Shown: piece by piece, positions 17,540 through 26,963 of the stretch
How the letters are laid out: each line of letters opens with the position of its first letter
Numbering within the stretch: the first letter of the stretch is position 1
NCBI RefSeq assembly: GCF_022063185.1
Contig: NZ_CP091913.1
Location: 2,481,501-2,545,500, forward strand
Length of the DNA stretch: 64,000 nucleotides
Origin: Nostoc sp. UHCC 0870
GTDB taxonomy: Bacteria; Cyanobacteriota; Cyanobacteriia; Cyanobacteriales; Nostocaceae
Direction of reading: 5' to 3'
Translations under genes and position numbers: made by a program
The notes under the pieces: generated by a model
Told to the model about the DNA's origin: nothing
What the model saw: only the letters and a program-made list of their open reading frames with translations
Database searches by the model: none

Positions 17540-18328
17540 GTGAATAAAGCGATCGCCTGCATGGATTGGAAAGAGATTAGAGGTAACTGGGTACTGATAC
17601 CCCCAAACCCCGTTGGTATCATTCATTTCTTGGGCGGTGCATTTGTGGCTACTGCACCTCACTTGACTTACCGATGGTTACTAGAACAACTAGCAGCTAA
17701 AGAATATGTAATTATTGCTACACCTTTTGTCAATACTTTAGATCATATTGCGATCGCTCAATCTGTATTACTGAATTTTGATCGCACGATAGAACGATTA
17801 CACGACTCTGGTAAGCTACGCAAACTCTATCTCCCCACCTATGGACTTGGACATAGTATGGGTTGCAAACTCCACTTGCTCATCGGTAGTGTATTTCCCG
17901 TAGAACGCGCAGGCAATATTTTAATATCTTTCAATAACTACGCTGCCAAAGATGCTATTCCCCTAGTGGAACAGTTTAATTCGGCTTTCACGATTGAATT
18001 TACTCCCTCACCATTAGAAACTAACAAAATCGTTCAGGAAGGTTATAACATCCGCCGTAACTTACTGATCAAATTCAATAACGATAACCTCGATCAATCA
18101 GCTATTTTAACCAAAATCCTACAAGCACGCTTTCCTGAGATGGTGACAGCGCAAATCTTACCAGGAACGCACACCACACCTTTAGGCCAAGACATCAAAT
18201 GGCAAACAGGAGCATCTTTCACTCCCTTAGATGCCTTGGGACAGTGGTTTAGACAAGAAGTATATCGTGACCTAAACCAGCTAAAACGTTCCCTACTCTT
18301 GTGGTTGAATCCTCTTTCACCTCCGTAG
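17540..18328 (+). CDS. DUF1350 family protein (alpha/beta-hydrolase-like)
   Basis: 262 residues matching the DUF1350 family found in cyanobacteria and plastids: GIIHFLGGAFVATAPHLTYR near the N-terminus, then LPTYGLGHSMGCKLHLLIGS. The GHSMG elbow suggests an alpha/beta-hydrolase fold with Ser as possible nucleophile. Downstream are VERAGNILISFNNYAA and LPGTHTTPLGQD, where the His could close a triad. The annotated frame begins with a GTG-type start at 17540; the ATG ten codons in (MDWKEIRGNW, 17561 or nearby) may be the true start. Biochemical role unknown. Confidence 0.8.
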   Translation: MNKAIACMDWKEIRGNWVLIPPNPVGIIHFLGGAFVATAPHLTYRWLLEQLAAKEYVIIATPFVNTLDHIAIAQSVLLNFDRTIERLHDSGKLRKLYLPTYGLGHSMGCKLHLLIGSVFPVERAGNILISFNNYAAKDAIPLVEQFNSAFTIEFTPSPLETNKIVQEGYNIRRNLLIKFNNDNLDQSAILTKILQARFPEMVTAQILPGTHTTPLGQDIKWQTGASFTPLDALGQWFRQEVYRDLNQLKRSLLLWLNPLSPP

Positions 18329-18375
18329 GGGACAGGGGACAGGGGACAGGTGATAGGGGACAGGTGATAGGTGAG
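18327..18375. repeat. GGGGACA heptamer array
   Basis: Tandem GGGGACA with GGTGATA variants directly after the DUF1350 stop. The remaining stretch to 18663 holds the complete palindromic element at 18475-18569 and no gene. Confidence 0.8.
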
Positions 18376-18474
18376 AAAATCCAATACCCAATGCTCAATG
18401 TCCAATAACTATTGACTTAGTAAAAAAAAGGCAAATTCTCTCTAAGAGATGGATAATTAGAGATAGTGGAGCAT

Positions 18475-18569
18475 TATAGCGTTTCCTAATCACATGAGGT
18501 ACATCATAGCCCCCTCTCCTTGCGTGCGGGGAGGGGGTTGGGGGTGGGGTTCTTGTACCTCACGCTATA
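18475..18569 (+). repeat. TATAGCG palindromic element, complete 95-bp copy
   Basis: Ends are TATAGCG and CGCTATA. Inner arms are TGAGGTAC and GTACCTCA, and the core is pyrimidine-rich then purine-rich (CCCCCTCTCC ... GGGGAGGGGG). It can fold into one long hairpin. Four other copies are in this window. Confidence 0.85.
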
Positions 18570-18663
18570 TATTTTTAGTGATAATACTCAACTATTAATT
18601 TTGCAATATTTTTATTCTTATTGGTAATAGCTAACTATTAATTAACCTTGTCTAAAATCCCCG

Positions 18664-19800
18664 ATGTTTAAAATACTTGTCATTGATGATGATCAATCCA
18701 TCCAAATATTGCTCAAAAGAATTTTACAAAAACAAGGTTATGAGGTAGTTGCTGTTAATAATGGCCAAGAAGGAATTGCTCAAGCACTGGCTTACCGTCC
18801 AGCATTAATTATTTGTGATTGGATTATGCCAGGCTTAAATGGGTTAGAAGTGTGCAATCAGATTAAGACTGACCCTAACCTATCTACTACCTTTTTCATC
18901 TTATTAACATCATTAGATTCTGTCTCCGATCGCGTCAAAGGTTTGGATGCTGGTGCTGATGACTTTATTACCAAACCGATTGAACAAAATGAACTACAAG
19001 CCAGGGTAAGAGCGGGATTGAGACTACATCAGTTGAGTCGAGATTTGCGAACCCAAAAGTTACTGTTAGAAGAACAGCTAACGGAAGCCGCCGAATATGT
19101 GCGATCGCTTCTACCTGAACCGATGACTGAACCCTTTACCATCAATTCTCGATTCATCCCGTCTCGAGAACTAGGGGGTGATTGTTTTGATTATTACTGG
19201 TTAGATAACGATGCGATCGCTATTTATCTATTAGACACGGCTGGACATGGACTCAAAGCCACTCTCCCTTCCATTTCCGTGCTAAATATTTTGCGTTCCC
19301 GCGCTCTCAAAAGTCTCAATTACTACCAACCTAGTGATGTACTCCAAGGTTTGAATGAAACCTTTCAGATGAATTATCAAAATGACAAATATTTTACTAT
19401 TTGGTATGGAGTTTATAACCGAGTCACACGACAGTTAACTTATGCCAGTGCTGGACATCCACCCGCAATTTTGATATCTGGAACATCTCCAACTAGCAAT
19501 GAAGTTCAACTTTTGCGAACTCCTGGTATGCCAGTTGGGATGTTTCCAGAAGCGCAATATATTGATGCGTCCTGTAATGTAAAACAATTCAGTAGTCTTT
19601 ATATTTTTAGTGATGGTGCTTACGAAATCACTAAACCAGATGGCACACTCTGGAATCTAGATGCTTTTGTTCAGATTCTTACTAACGTCCATCGCACTGC
19701 TGATTATCAACTCGATCACGTCTTGAACTACCTCACTGCTTTGAACTCCAAACAGGCATTTGAAGATGATTTATCAATTCTGCAAATCAAATTTGACTAG
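18664..19800 (+). CDS. Response regulator with PP2C (SpoIIE/RsbU-type) phosphatase
   Basis: 378 residues. The N-terminal CheY-like receiver (1-120) has the acid pair in IDDD (8-10), phosphoacceptor Asp52 (ICDWIMPG) and Lys in TKPIE. A short coiled linker leads to a PP2C-type Ser/Thr phosphatase domain (about 155-375) with SRELGGDCFDY, LLDTAGHG and FSDGAYE metal-binding motifs. Such proteins dephosphorylate STAS-domain anti-sigma antagonists. A STAS gene lies tail-to-tail, its stop overlapping this one by four bases, so that protein is the likely substrate. The ATG at 18664 is the start. Confidence 0.93.
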   Translation: MFKILVIDDDQSIQILLKRILQKQGYEVVAVNNGQEGIAQALAYRPALIICDWIMPGLNGLEVCNQIKTDPNLSTTFFILLTSLDSVSDRVKGLDAGADDFITKPIEQNELQARVRAGLRLHQLSRDLRTQKLLLEEQLTEAAEYVRSLLPEPMTEPFTINSRFIPSRELGGDCFDYYWLDNDAIAIYLLDTAGHGLKATLPSISVLNILRSRALKSLNYYQPSDVLQGLNETFQMNYQNDKYFTIWYGVYNRVTRQLTYASAGHPPAILISGTSPTSNEVQLLRTPGMPVGMFPEAQYIDASCNVKQFSSLYIFSDGAYEITKPDGTLWNLDAFVQILTNVHRTADYQLDHVLNYLTALNSKQAFEDDLSILQIKFD

Positions 19801-20123
19801 CTTCTCGATAGGATAGCTTGATGAAATTCTTCTTGACTCTGAAAAATTTCAAATACTTTATCCATACCCGTAAGTTCAAATAATATTCTTACTTGCTCAT
19901 TAATCGAGCAAAGAAAGAGCTTTGTTCCTGCTGCTCTCAGGGTCTTAAAAGCTAATACTAAAGACCCTAAAGCTGAACTATCCATAAAAGTTACTTCTTC
20001 ACAATCAACTAAAACCATTTTTGTTCCACTATCTACAAGATGAGTTATTTTTTCTCTCAACTCTAAGGAGTTGGTAGTATTGATAATTCCAGAGAGTTTA
20101 ATAACTTTTACTTCCTGATTCAT
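19797..20123 (-). CDS. STAS-domain anti-sigma factor antagonist
   Basis: 108 residues from the ATG at 20123 (MNQEVKVIKL); a TTG five codons upstream is less likely. It is a SpoIIAA/RsbV-like STAS fold with the conserved phosphorylation loop VTFMDSSALGSL, where one of the two serines would be phosphorylated. It is convergent with the PP2C response regulator and overlaps it by four bases. The pair fits a partner-switching circuit: the phosphatase activates the antagonist, which sequesters an anti-sigma kinase. No kinase or sigma gene is adjacent, so the partner is elsewhere. Confidence 0.9.
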   Translation of the reverse strand: MNQEVKVIKLSGIINTTNSLELREKITHLVDSGTKMVLVDCEEVTFMDSSALGSLVLAFKTLRAAGTKLFLCSINEQVRILFELTGMDKVFEIFQSQEEFHQAILSRS

Positions 20124-20138
20124 TGTATTTTTAACCAA

Positions 20139-20821
20139 ATTGCTGTCAGCGAATGTCTAAATTTGCAAATATTATATAGCAATTAGCTACATTTATTGGA
20201 AATAAATTAGTACAACCAAATTAGTAAATTAATTCATAAGCAAGCTCTCATAATAGAAACTGATTAACAACCCAATTCATGATAAATAAAATGTATTTTA
20301 AGGAACATTTTTAGATACCAATCTCAAACTATCGCTGGAAGTGCAGATATTTTAGTTACTAATTGGTAATCAAGAAAGTTAAATTTATTATGTGTTTCCA
20401 TACTTTGCATCTGTAGCCCCCTTTTGGCTAATTAGGATAAGTAAGAGATATGAACATAACTTAGTCTCAGCATCAAATTTTGTATATCTTGTGCCAAAAT
20501 GATAATATCTCGATAAAACTTTGGAAAAGTCAGCCAAAAATTTATATTTTTTTTAATCCCTAGACATTATCAAAACTCAAAATTGATCTGAAGTCAAAAG
20601 ACTACAGATAGATCCTCCTTATGGTGTACATTTAGACTCTCTCTAGTGATTTCCATTGGTTCAGTGAGGTACTTGTTCTTGTTGTATCCTTGTTTACAGC
20701 TAAATTCCTGGTAATCAGCATAGCAACTGCTGGTACTGGAAGTTAAATACACTACTATCTTTTAGTATTCCCAATATCTTAAATTTCTCATCGGTAACTG
20801 ATGATGCCCAATTCCTCATAT
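20139..20821. other. Intergenic stretch without recognisable gene
   Basis: 683 bases, AT-rich, no reading frame with coding character and no clear RNA structure on either strand. Since both flanking genes read leftward, it presumably contains the STAS promoter near 20130-20250 and sequence downstream of the HTH/GrpE-like gene. Confidence 0.4.
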
Positions 20822-21478
20822 TCATCCAATAGGACTGACTTTGGCTCGATAAAGTAACTTGTCACCTTGGAGATAGCCAGTGTAGCGGATTTTGACTATT
20901 TCCCCTGGTTGTGCAGTTCCTTCTAATAATTGGTGCAGTTGGGGATTATAGGGTAATTCTGCCCCTACGGGTGCGATCGCTTCTATTCCCCAGGCTTGTA
21001 ATAATTTTTCTAAAGGTTTTTGTACTAAGGGCAAGATTTTCACTGCGGCTAGTTGGGGGTTCTCTTGGGCTTTTTGGGCGGCTGTCGGCCATTGTAATAA
21101 TAAAGATTCCAGCAGTTGTAAACTCGACTGCTGGAACTCTTGCAGCAATATTTCTCGCTGCTGTTCTAGTTGTAATTGCGATCGCTCGTATTCTTTTTTT
21201 AAGTCAGCAATTTCTTGGGGACTGGGGACTGGGGATAAGGGGCAATAGGGACTGAGACTCGGTACTAAAAAACTGGCTACTAATTCGCTCAAGGGTATTT
21301 TCAGCACTTGGCATAACTTCAACAGTACATCCAATGGCATCTGTTCTAGTGTGCCTCGTCGTAACCGCAATATTTGCCGTTCGGAAACACCAGCAGCACG
21401 ACTTAAGGCTTTAAAACTAGAAATACCTGCCTGTTGCATTAAGCTTTTTAACTGAGGAGTGCGATCGCAATTAGACAT
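20822..21478 (-). CDS. XRE-type HTH fused to GrpE-like domain
   Basis: 218 residues. The N-terminal Cro/XRE helix-turn-helix (about 8-68) includes ISSFKALSRAAGVSERQILR and DVLLKLCQVLKIPLSEL. A Ser/Pro-rich linker follows (LSPYCPLSPVPSP, 75-87), then a coiled helix (88-120). The C-terminal region (about 125-215) resembles GrpE: LPLVQKPLEKLLQAWGIEAI, APVGAELPYNPQLH and the short beta end. GrpE is the DnaK nucleotide-exchange factor; an HTH fusion suggests a regulator or DNA-bound cochaperone. The linker is encoded by a G/C-rich heptamer array (around 21218-21255). GrpE similarity is my reading of motif order. Confidence 0.7.
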   Translation of the reverse strand: MSNCDRTPQLKSLMQQAGISSFKALSRAAGVSERQILRLRRGTLEQMPLDVLLKLCQVLKIPLSELVASFLVPSLSPYCPLSPVPSPQEIADLKKEYERSQLQLEQQREILLQEFQQSSLQLLESLLLQWPTAAQKAQENPQLAAVKILPLVQKPLEKLLQAWGIEAIAPVGAELPYNPQLHQLLEGTAQPGEIVKIRYTGYLQGDKLLYRAKVSPIG

Positions 21479-21525
21479 AGGGGTTAGGAATCAGGGACTA
21501 GTACCGCTACGCGGAAGTCAAAAGT

Positions 21526-21596
21526 CAAAAGTCTTTAGTCCTTAGAAAAATCAGGACTAAAGTCCTTACTACGAACCGTCAAAACTAACTTGATAG
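21526..21596 (-). repeat. GTAGTAAGG palindrome, copy 2
   Basis: One arm is complete (AGGACTAAAGTCCTTACTAC, 21553-21572), the other shortened. The flank CGAACCGTCAAAACTAACTT with TGATAG is shared, in opposite orientation, with the copy at 35496-35569. So the repeat unit is larger than the hairpin. Confidence 0.7.
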
Positions 21597-21672
21597 AAAA
21601 ATTTTACCTTGTCCCCAGTCCCCATTACCCCTTATCCCCAGAGGGGTCCCCGAGTTCCCCAGTCCCCAGTCC

Positions 21673-22164
21673 CTATTCTTCCAGCAAACTTCTCAACATC
21701 CAAGCAGTTTTTTCATGGACTTGCATCCGTTGAGTCAATAAATCGGCGGTGGGTTCGTCGTTCACTTCGTCAACCACGGGAAAAATTGATCGCGCAGTTC
21801 TCACTACAGCTTCTTGTCCTTCCACCAATAAAAGAATCATATCAGTGGCTTTAGGTACACCAGCAGTTTCAGGAATGGAACTGAGTTTGGCATATTCGCT
21901 GTAAGTTCCGGGTGCGGGATAACCCAACGCTCTGATTCTCTCAGCAATTAAATCGACTGCTAAAGCCAACTCTGTATACTGAGTCTCAAACATCAGGTGC
22001 AATGTTTGAAACATTGGCCCCTTCACATTCCAATGGAAGTTATGGGTTTTTAGATAAAGTGTGTAGGTGTCAGCTAACATCCGAGACAAGCCTTCGGCAA
22101 TCTTGGCTCTGTTGGCATCATCAATGCCGATATTTATATTTTTAATTGTTGCTTCAGATGACAT
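21673..22164 (-). CDS. dps: Dps family ferritin-like DNA-protection protein
   Basis: 163 residues from the ATG at 22164 ([10 protein letters not shown]), chosen because AGGAG sits just upstream; a longer frame adds 21 residues derived from repeat sequence. The ferroxidase motif is intact: [20 protein letters not shown] with [17 protein letters not shown]. Dps dodecamers oxidise and store Fe(II), consuming hydrogen peroxide, and may bind DNA. Next to sulfiredoxin on the same strand (141 bases apart), it belongs to a small oxidative-stress neighbourhood. The gene is independent of the HTH/GrpE gene. Confidence 0.94.
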   Translation of the reverse strand: MSSEATIKNINIGIDDANRAKIAEGLSRMLADTYTLYLKTHNFHWNVKGPMFQTLHLMFETQYTELALAVDLIAERIRALGYPAPGTYSEYAKLSSIPETAGVPKATDMILLLVEGQEAVVRTARSIFPVVDEVNDEPTADLLTQRMQVHEKTAWMLRSLLEE

Positions 22165-22304
22165 GAATTTTCTCCTAATTGAGTAATGATGTATTGGGGA
22201 ATTAGGGATTGGGCAGAAAACAGTCAAAACTCAAACATTCTTTAATTTTGAATTTTGAATTTTGAATTTTGAATTGGTTTATCCCCAGCCTCTTCAGTCC
22301 CTAC

Positions 22305-22568
22305 TTATGCCAAGTGCATCTTCAAAACACTACGTGGAGCTTTACGAACTCTAGCTAAAATGGTTTCTTTACCCAAACGTTGGCAGGCTTCATACCGATG
22401 GCAACCAGAAAAGCCATAATATTGTCCATCTACCTCTAGGACATCAATGGGTTCTTGCTGTCCGATCGCCGCAATCGATTCCATTAAGTCTTGCACTTTT
22501 TTGGCATCGTTGCTACGGGGCAATGGCCTCTGAATTTGATTTAATGGAATTTCTTGTATCCTAACCAT
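22305..22568 (-). CDS. srx: Sulfiredoxin
   Basis: 87 residues with a ParB/sulfiredoxin fold. The catalytic motif FSGCHRYEA carries Cys56, the residue that resolves the sulfinic acid of overoxidised 2-Cys peroxiredoxins with ATP. N-terminal VRIQEIPLNQIQRPLPR matches the family start. Length is typical for cyanobacterial Srx. It reads toward dps. ParB-like partition proteins share the fold but lack the GCHR cysteine, so sulfiredoxin is the better call. Confidence 0.93.
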   Translation of the reverse strand: MVRIQEIPLNQIQRPLPRSNDAKKVQDLMESIAAIGQQEPIDVLEVDGQYYGFSGCHRYEACQRLGKETILARVRKAPRSVLKMHLA

Positions 22569-22671
22569 GAGGAATTACCCCACTAAATTCTGTTTCGTAT
22601 CCATAAATAAATCATACTCGTTATGACTTCGTTTTGCAACTTTTTCGGACAGCAAAACCGATAAAAGTATT

Positions 22672-24348
22672 ATGGGAGCGCTCATGCGACAAAATCACCA
22701 CGCCATAAAGCAAGTGCCAAAACTGCTGCCTAGCAGCCATACTAAGAATCGGAGAGCCAGGAAATACTCATTCTGGCGTTTTTCCTTGACTGTGCTGATG
22801 ACTTTTAGTTTGTTGGGATTGACGGGTGCATCAGGTACTGAAGATAAAGTTAAGGATTTAAACTTGAGAATTGGGATTGTGCAGCGATTTGGTGCAGAAT
22901 CTACAGTTAAACTGCAACTAGAACCCACAAAAGACGATCGCTTAAAACTCAGGTTTCAGGAAGGGGATAAACAACTTACCTTGACTACCTCAAACCCTGT
23001 TGAGCTAGAAGCAGTTATGCAACCTTTATCTAGCCCAGCAATTGGGGAGGTGGTAGTTTTAGGGACATATAGCACCTACGAAACGGCGGAATATAGTGCC
23101 AACAAATGGCGATCGCAGGGAATTGAGGTAGAAATAGCCCAGCCTGATCGTTGGCAAGTGTGGGCAAAGAGGGAAGTTTATAACACGCCTTTATTACGAC
23201 GCTTGTTATTTAAGAGTGTACAGTCTACGGGCAATCAGTTGGCATTCATTAACACCCAGGTTTCCCCCACTGTACCGCGAGTCAATTGGATAGTGAACGG
23301 CAAACGCTACAGCCCTAAAAATGTAGAGATTAGTACAACTAAAAACTTGATTCGGGTGAAACAAGGCGAAAAACTAGATACAACTCGTGTTTATGCAGGC
23401 AAAATTAATTTTCAGCCCAACGCCTATGGTACATACACTCTAGTCAATCAAGTCCCCTTAGAAATTTATTTACGCGGTGTTGTTCCCCACGAAATTGGTA
23501 CAACTGCACCAACAGCAGCCCTAGAAACCCAAGCAATTCTGGCTCGGACTTACGTTTTAAGAAATTTACGTAGATTTGCTGTAGATGATTATGAATTATG
23601 TGCTACTACGCACTGTCAAGTATATTATGGGCTGACAGGAACAAGCACCAAAACCGATCAGGCGATCGCAGCTACTAGAGGTAAAGTATTAACCTATAAC
23701 AATCAGCTAGTAGATGCGCTGTACTCTTCTACTACTGGTGGTGTGACAGCTTACTTTAGTGATGTTTGGAATGGTAAAAATCGTCCTTATTTACGTCCAG
23801 TGGTGGATACACCTACACAGTTATGGGACTTGTCTAAGCAGAGTCTCGCCGACGAAAAGAACTTTCAGAAATTTATTAGTCTCAAACAAGGATTTAATGA
23901 AAGTCAATGGAATGTGTTTCGCTGGTCTAAAGAAACGCCATTAGATAAGATTATTGAAGATTTACAGAAATTCTTGCGGGCAAAAAACAATCCCTACGCC
24001 AAATTTAAAAACATCGAGGCGATGGCCATAACCAAACGCAGTCCAAGTGGACGTATTCTCGAACTAGCGGTGAAAACAGATATTGGCACTTTTACGCTAC
24101 ACAAAGATGAAGTGCGTAGTGCCTTTGCCGCGCCTAGAAGCACATTGTTTTATATAGTACCGCTTAATAAAGGTAAAGACGAATTGTGGGGATATGCCTT
24201 TATTGGTGGTGGCTTAGGACATGGAGTGGGCTTGAGTCAGACAGGAGCGCAAAATTTAGCCAAATTAGGGTGGTCAAGCCAGAAAATTTTGCAGTTTTAC
24301 TATCCTGGAACGCAAATTAAACCACTCAACGAAGAAATCAAGTTCTAA
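22672..24348 (+). CDS. SpoIID/LytB domain protein
   Basis: 558 residues with a basic N-terminus and membrane anchor or signal segment (about 32-52). An SPOR-like portion (about 115-165: GEVVVLGTYSTYETAEYSANKW) precedes the SpoIID/LytB domain (about 225-540). Visible motifs are YLRGVVPHEIGTTAP, LETQAILARTYVLRNL, YSSTTGGVTAYFSDVWNG and the C-terminal GGGLGHGVGLSQTGAQNLA. SpoIID in sporulating bacteria is a lytic transglycosylase acting on peptidoglycan stripped of stem peptides. Here a cell-wall remodelling role is inferred. Start may be 22672 or the Met four codons later. The last stop base overlaps the left end of a MITE. Confidence 0.9.
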   Translation: MGALMRQNHHAIKQVPKLLPSSHTKNRRARKYSFWRFSLTVLMTFSLLGLTGASGTEDKVKDLNLRIGIVQRFGAESTVKLQLEPTKDDRLKLRFQEGDKQLTLTTSNPVELEAVMQPLSSPAIGEVVVLGTYSTYETAEYSANKWRSQGIEVEIAQPDRWQVWAKREVYNTPLLRRLLFKSVQSTGNQLAFINTQVSPTVPRVNWIVNGKRYSPKNVEISTTKNLIRVKQGEKLDTTRVYAGKINFQPNAYGTYTLVNQVPLEIYLRGVVPHEIGTTAPTAALETQAILARTYVLRNLRRFAVDDYELCATTHCQVYYGLTGTSTKTDQAIAATRGKVLTYNNQLVDALYSSTTGGVTAYFSDVWNGKNRPYLRPVVDTPTQLWDLSKQSLADEKNFQKFISLKQGFNESQWNVFRWSKETPLDKIIEDLQKFLRAKNNPYAKFKNIEAMAITKRSPSGRILELAVKTDIGTFTLHKDEVRSAFAAPRSTLFYIVPLNKGKDELWGYAFIGGGLGHGVGLSQTGAQNLAKLGWSSQKILQFYYPGTQIKPLNEEIKF

Positions 24349-24503
24349 GAGGGTATTTGAAAAGTTTCAGTAGGTATAAAAATGTCATTCTGACTGGAGC
24401 GGAGCGTAAGGAAGAATCTAGGCTTTGTGGCACATACCGAGATGTTTCATTCCGCTACGCTGCATTCAACATGACAAAGAAACAGACTTTTCAAACGTCC
24501 TCT
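24348..24503. mobile_element. MITE with TTTGAAAAGT termini, copy 1
   Basis: 156 bp. The left end AGAGGGTATTTGAAAAGT (24348-24365) pairs with the right end at 24486-24503, whose reverse complement is AGAGGACGTTTGAAAAGT (15/18 identical). The interior blocks CATTCTGA, GGAAGGAAGAATC-like and ACATGACA recur in the copy at 52911-53053. It carries no transposase, so it is non-autonomous. It abuts the SpoIID stop codon. Confidence 0.8.
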
Positions 24504-24528
24504 AAAAACAAAGGAGTCAGAATTCAGA

Positions 24529-24690
24529 TTGACACTCTCCGACCTAAAGGTACGGAGATTCTTAAGACCTCACAGCCTTAATATTCTGTTTGCACAGATT
24601 CCCAGGCTCACCACGTTTGCCCAGTAGGGCGTAGTGATATCTCCTCAAGGTTTTTCGGGCGTAGACTTTCCCCCAGTCCGGGGGTAGGTT
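24529..24690 (-). mobile_element. IS200/IS605-family right-end remnant
   Basis: On the minus strand the sequence ends GAATCTCCGTACC...GGTCGGAGAGTGTCAA. This is the hairpin-plus-GTCAA right end typical of TnpB elements (stem CTCCG/CGGAG, 24537-24541 with 24553-24557). Further upstream on that strand is another stem (CCCCC/GGGGG, 24670-24684). This would be the 3' part of tnpB and its reRNA tail. No tnpB frame of useful length survives. Confidence 0.55.
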
Positions 24691-25184
24691 TTTAAATCTT
24701 GTACTGATTAGAGTATTTTACCATGTTCATCAACAAAATTGACTTAAGCCTAAAGGCAATAAAGAAGCTTTCATCCCGTGCCTGTTCGCGCAGCGTCTCC
24801 CCTTGGGAGAAGTACGAAGTTCGGACACCTGCGTGTCCTGCTTCTCACGGGTTTTCAGCATTCCCCTTATAATTATCTTTTTGAATTCAAAATGCAAAAT
24901 TCAAAATTCAAAATGAAGAATCAGAATAATTTAAAATTAATCAATTCTTGGGAAAAACCCCCACTGAATCATTCGCGCAGCGTCTCCTAGAGAAGATTCA
25001 GTGGTCTAAAATCAGTGGCGGGTAGCTTACAGCAAGCAAGCTACAAGTCCCCACTGATTATCTTGAATTTTGAATTTTTAATTTTGAATTGGAGCGTAAA
25101 GCCTGCGGCGGAGCTTCCGCTTAACACTTAGCGTCTCCTAGAGAAGCTACTGAACCCCTTTAATTTTTTGTCTTTTCTAATCTC
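24690..25184. other. Repeat-filled intergenic stretch
   Basis: No gene. It contains AATTCAAAAT-type arrays (around 24885-24920 and 25063-25092) and several variants of a GCGCAGCGTCTC-containing small repeat (near 24788, 24975 and 25128). Repeat-derived inverted blocks such as CCCACTGAAT/ATTCAGTGG (24960-25000) are also present. The ferredoxin gene ends at its right edge. Confidence 0.55.
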
Positions 25185-25955
<771 letters not shown>

Positions 25956-26951
25956 GTGCGCGTTGGCTTAGTTGGTACTGGATATGCAGCAAAACTACGG
26001 GCAGAGGCTCTACTGCAAGATGAACGTTCAGATTTAGTTGCAGTTGCGGGGAATACATTAGAAAGAACTCAAACCTTTGCCAAAGACTACCAGACTGAAG
26101 CGATAACTTCGTTAAGCTCCGCCAACCCTTCTTGGCAAAATTTGGTAGAACGAGATGATATAGATTTAGTAGTGATCTCCACAATTAATCGCGATCATGG
26201 TGCGATCGCTCGTGCGGCACTATTGGCCAATAAACACGTAGTGGTAGAATATCCCCTAGCTGTGGATTTGACGGTAGCTGAGGAATTGGTAGCTTTAGCC
26301 AAAGCTCAAAAAAAATTACTCCACGTCGAGCATATTGAACTTTTAGGCGGACTGCATCAAGCTTTAAGACAAAACTTAGAGAAAGTTGGTCATTTATTTT
26401 ACGTGCGCTACAGTACGATTAATCCCCAAAACCCTGCACCCCGCAAATGGACATATCATCACGAAATGTTCGGGTTTCCCTTGATTGGCGCACTTTCTCG
26501 GTTGCATCGTCTCACGAATTTGTTTGGTGAGGTTTTCTCAATTAACTGTCATCAACGATATTGGGAAACAAAAGCAGACTCAGACTATTACCAAACCTGC
26601 TTCTGCATGACGCAAATTGCCTTTGAAAGTGGCTTGCTAGCGCAAGTTATTTACGGCAAAGGTGAAACTTTGTGGCAGCATGAACGAAAGTTTGAAGTTC
26701 ATGGTGAAAGTGGGGGTTTAATTTTTGATGGGGAAACAGGATTTGTCATTCAAGCTGGGGAAACTACACCCATAGAGATGGGAACTCGTCGGGGTCTATT
26801 TGCCAAAGATACAACAATGGTGTTAGATCATTTATTTCATGGCACACCTTTGTACGTCACCCCAGAGGAAAGCTTGTATACTCTAAAAGTTGCCGATGCT
26901 GCAAAAAGAGCCGCAGAGACTGGTTTAACTATATTTCTTACAGATAAATAA
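25956..26951 (+). CDS. bvdR: Biliverdin reductase (Gfo/Idh/MocA fold)
   Basis: 331 residues. The N-terminal Rossmann motif VGLVGTGYAAKLRAEA precedes IDLVVISTINRDHGAIARAAL, HVVVEYPLAVDL, LLHVEHIELLGGLHQALRQNL and NPAPRKWTYHHEMFGFPLIGALSR. These segments match cyanobacterial BvdR, which reduces biliverdin IXalpha to bilirubin with NADPH and supports phycobilisome function. The start is the GTG at 25956; no ATG fits. The methionine aminopeptidase gene follows 12 bases later, so the two are probably cotranscribed. A general Gfo/Idh/MocA dehydrogenase is the fallback call. Confidence 0.85.
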   Translation: MRVGLVGTGYAAKLRAEALLQDERSDLVAVAGNTLERTQTFAKDYQTEAITSLSSANPSWQNLVERDDIDLVVISTINRDHGAIARAALLANKHVVVEYPLAVDLTVAEELVALAKAQKKLLHVEHIELLGGLHQALRQNLEKVGHLFYVRYSTINPQNPAPRKWTYHHEMFGFPLIGALSRLHRLTNLFGEVFSINCHQRYWETKADSDYYQTCFCMTQIAFESGLLAQVIYGKGETLWQHERKFEVHGESGGLIFDGETGFVIQAGETTPIEMGTRRGLFAKDTTMVLDHLFHGTPLYVTPEESLYTLKVADAAKRAAETGLTIFLTDK

Positions 26952-26963
26952 ATTAGATCCAAA

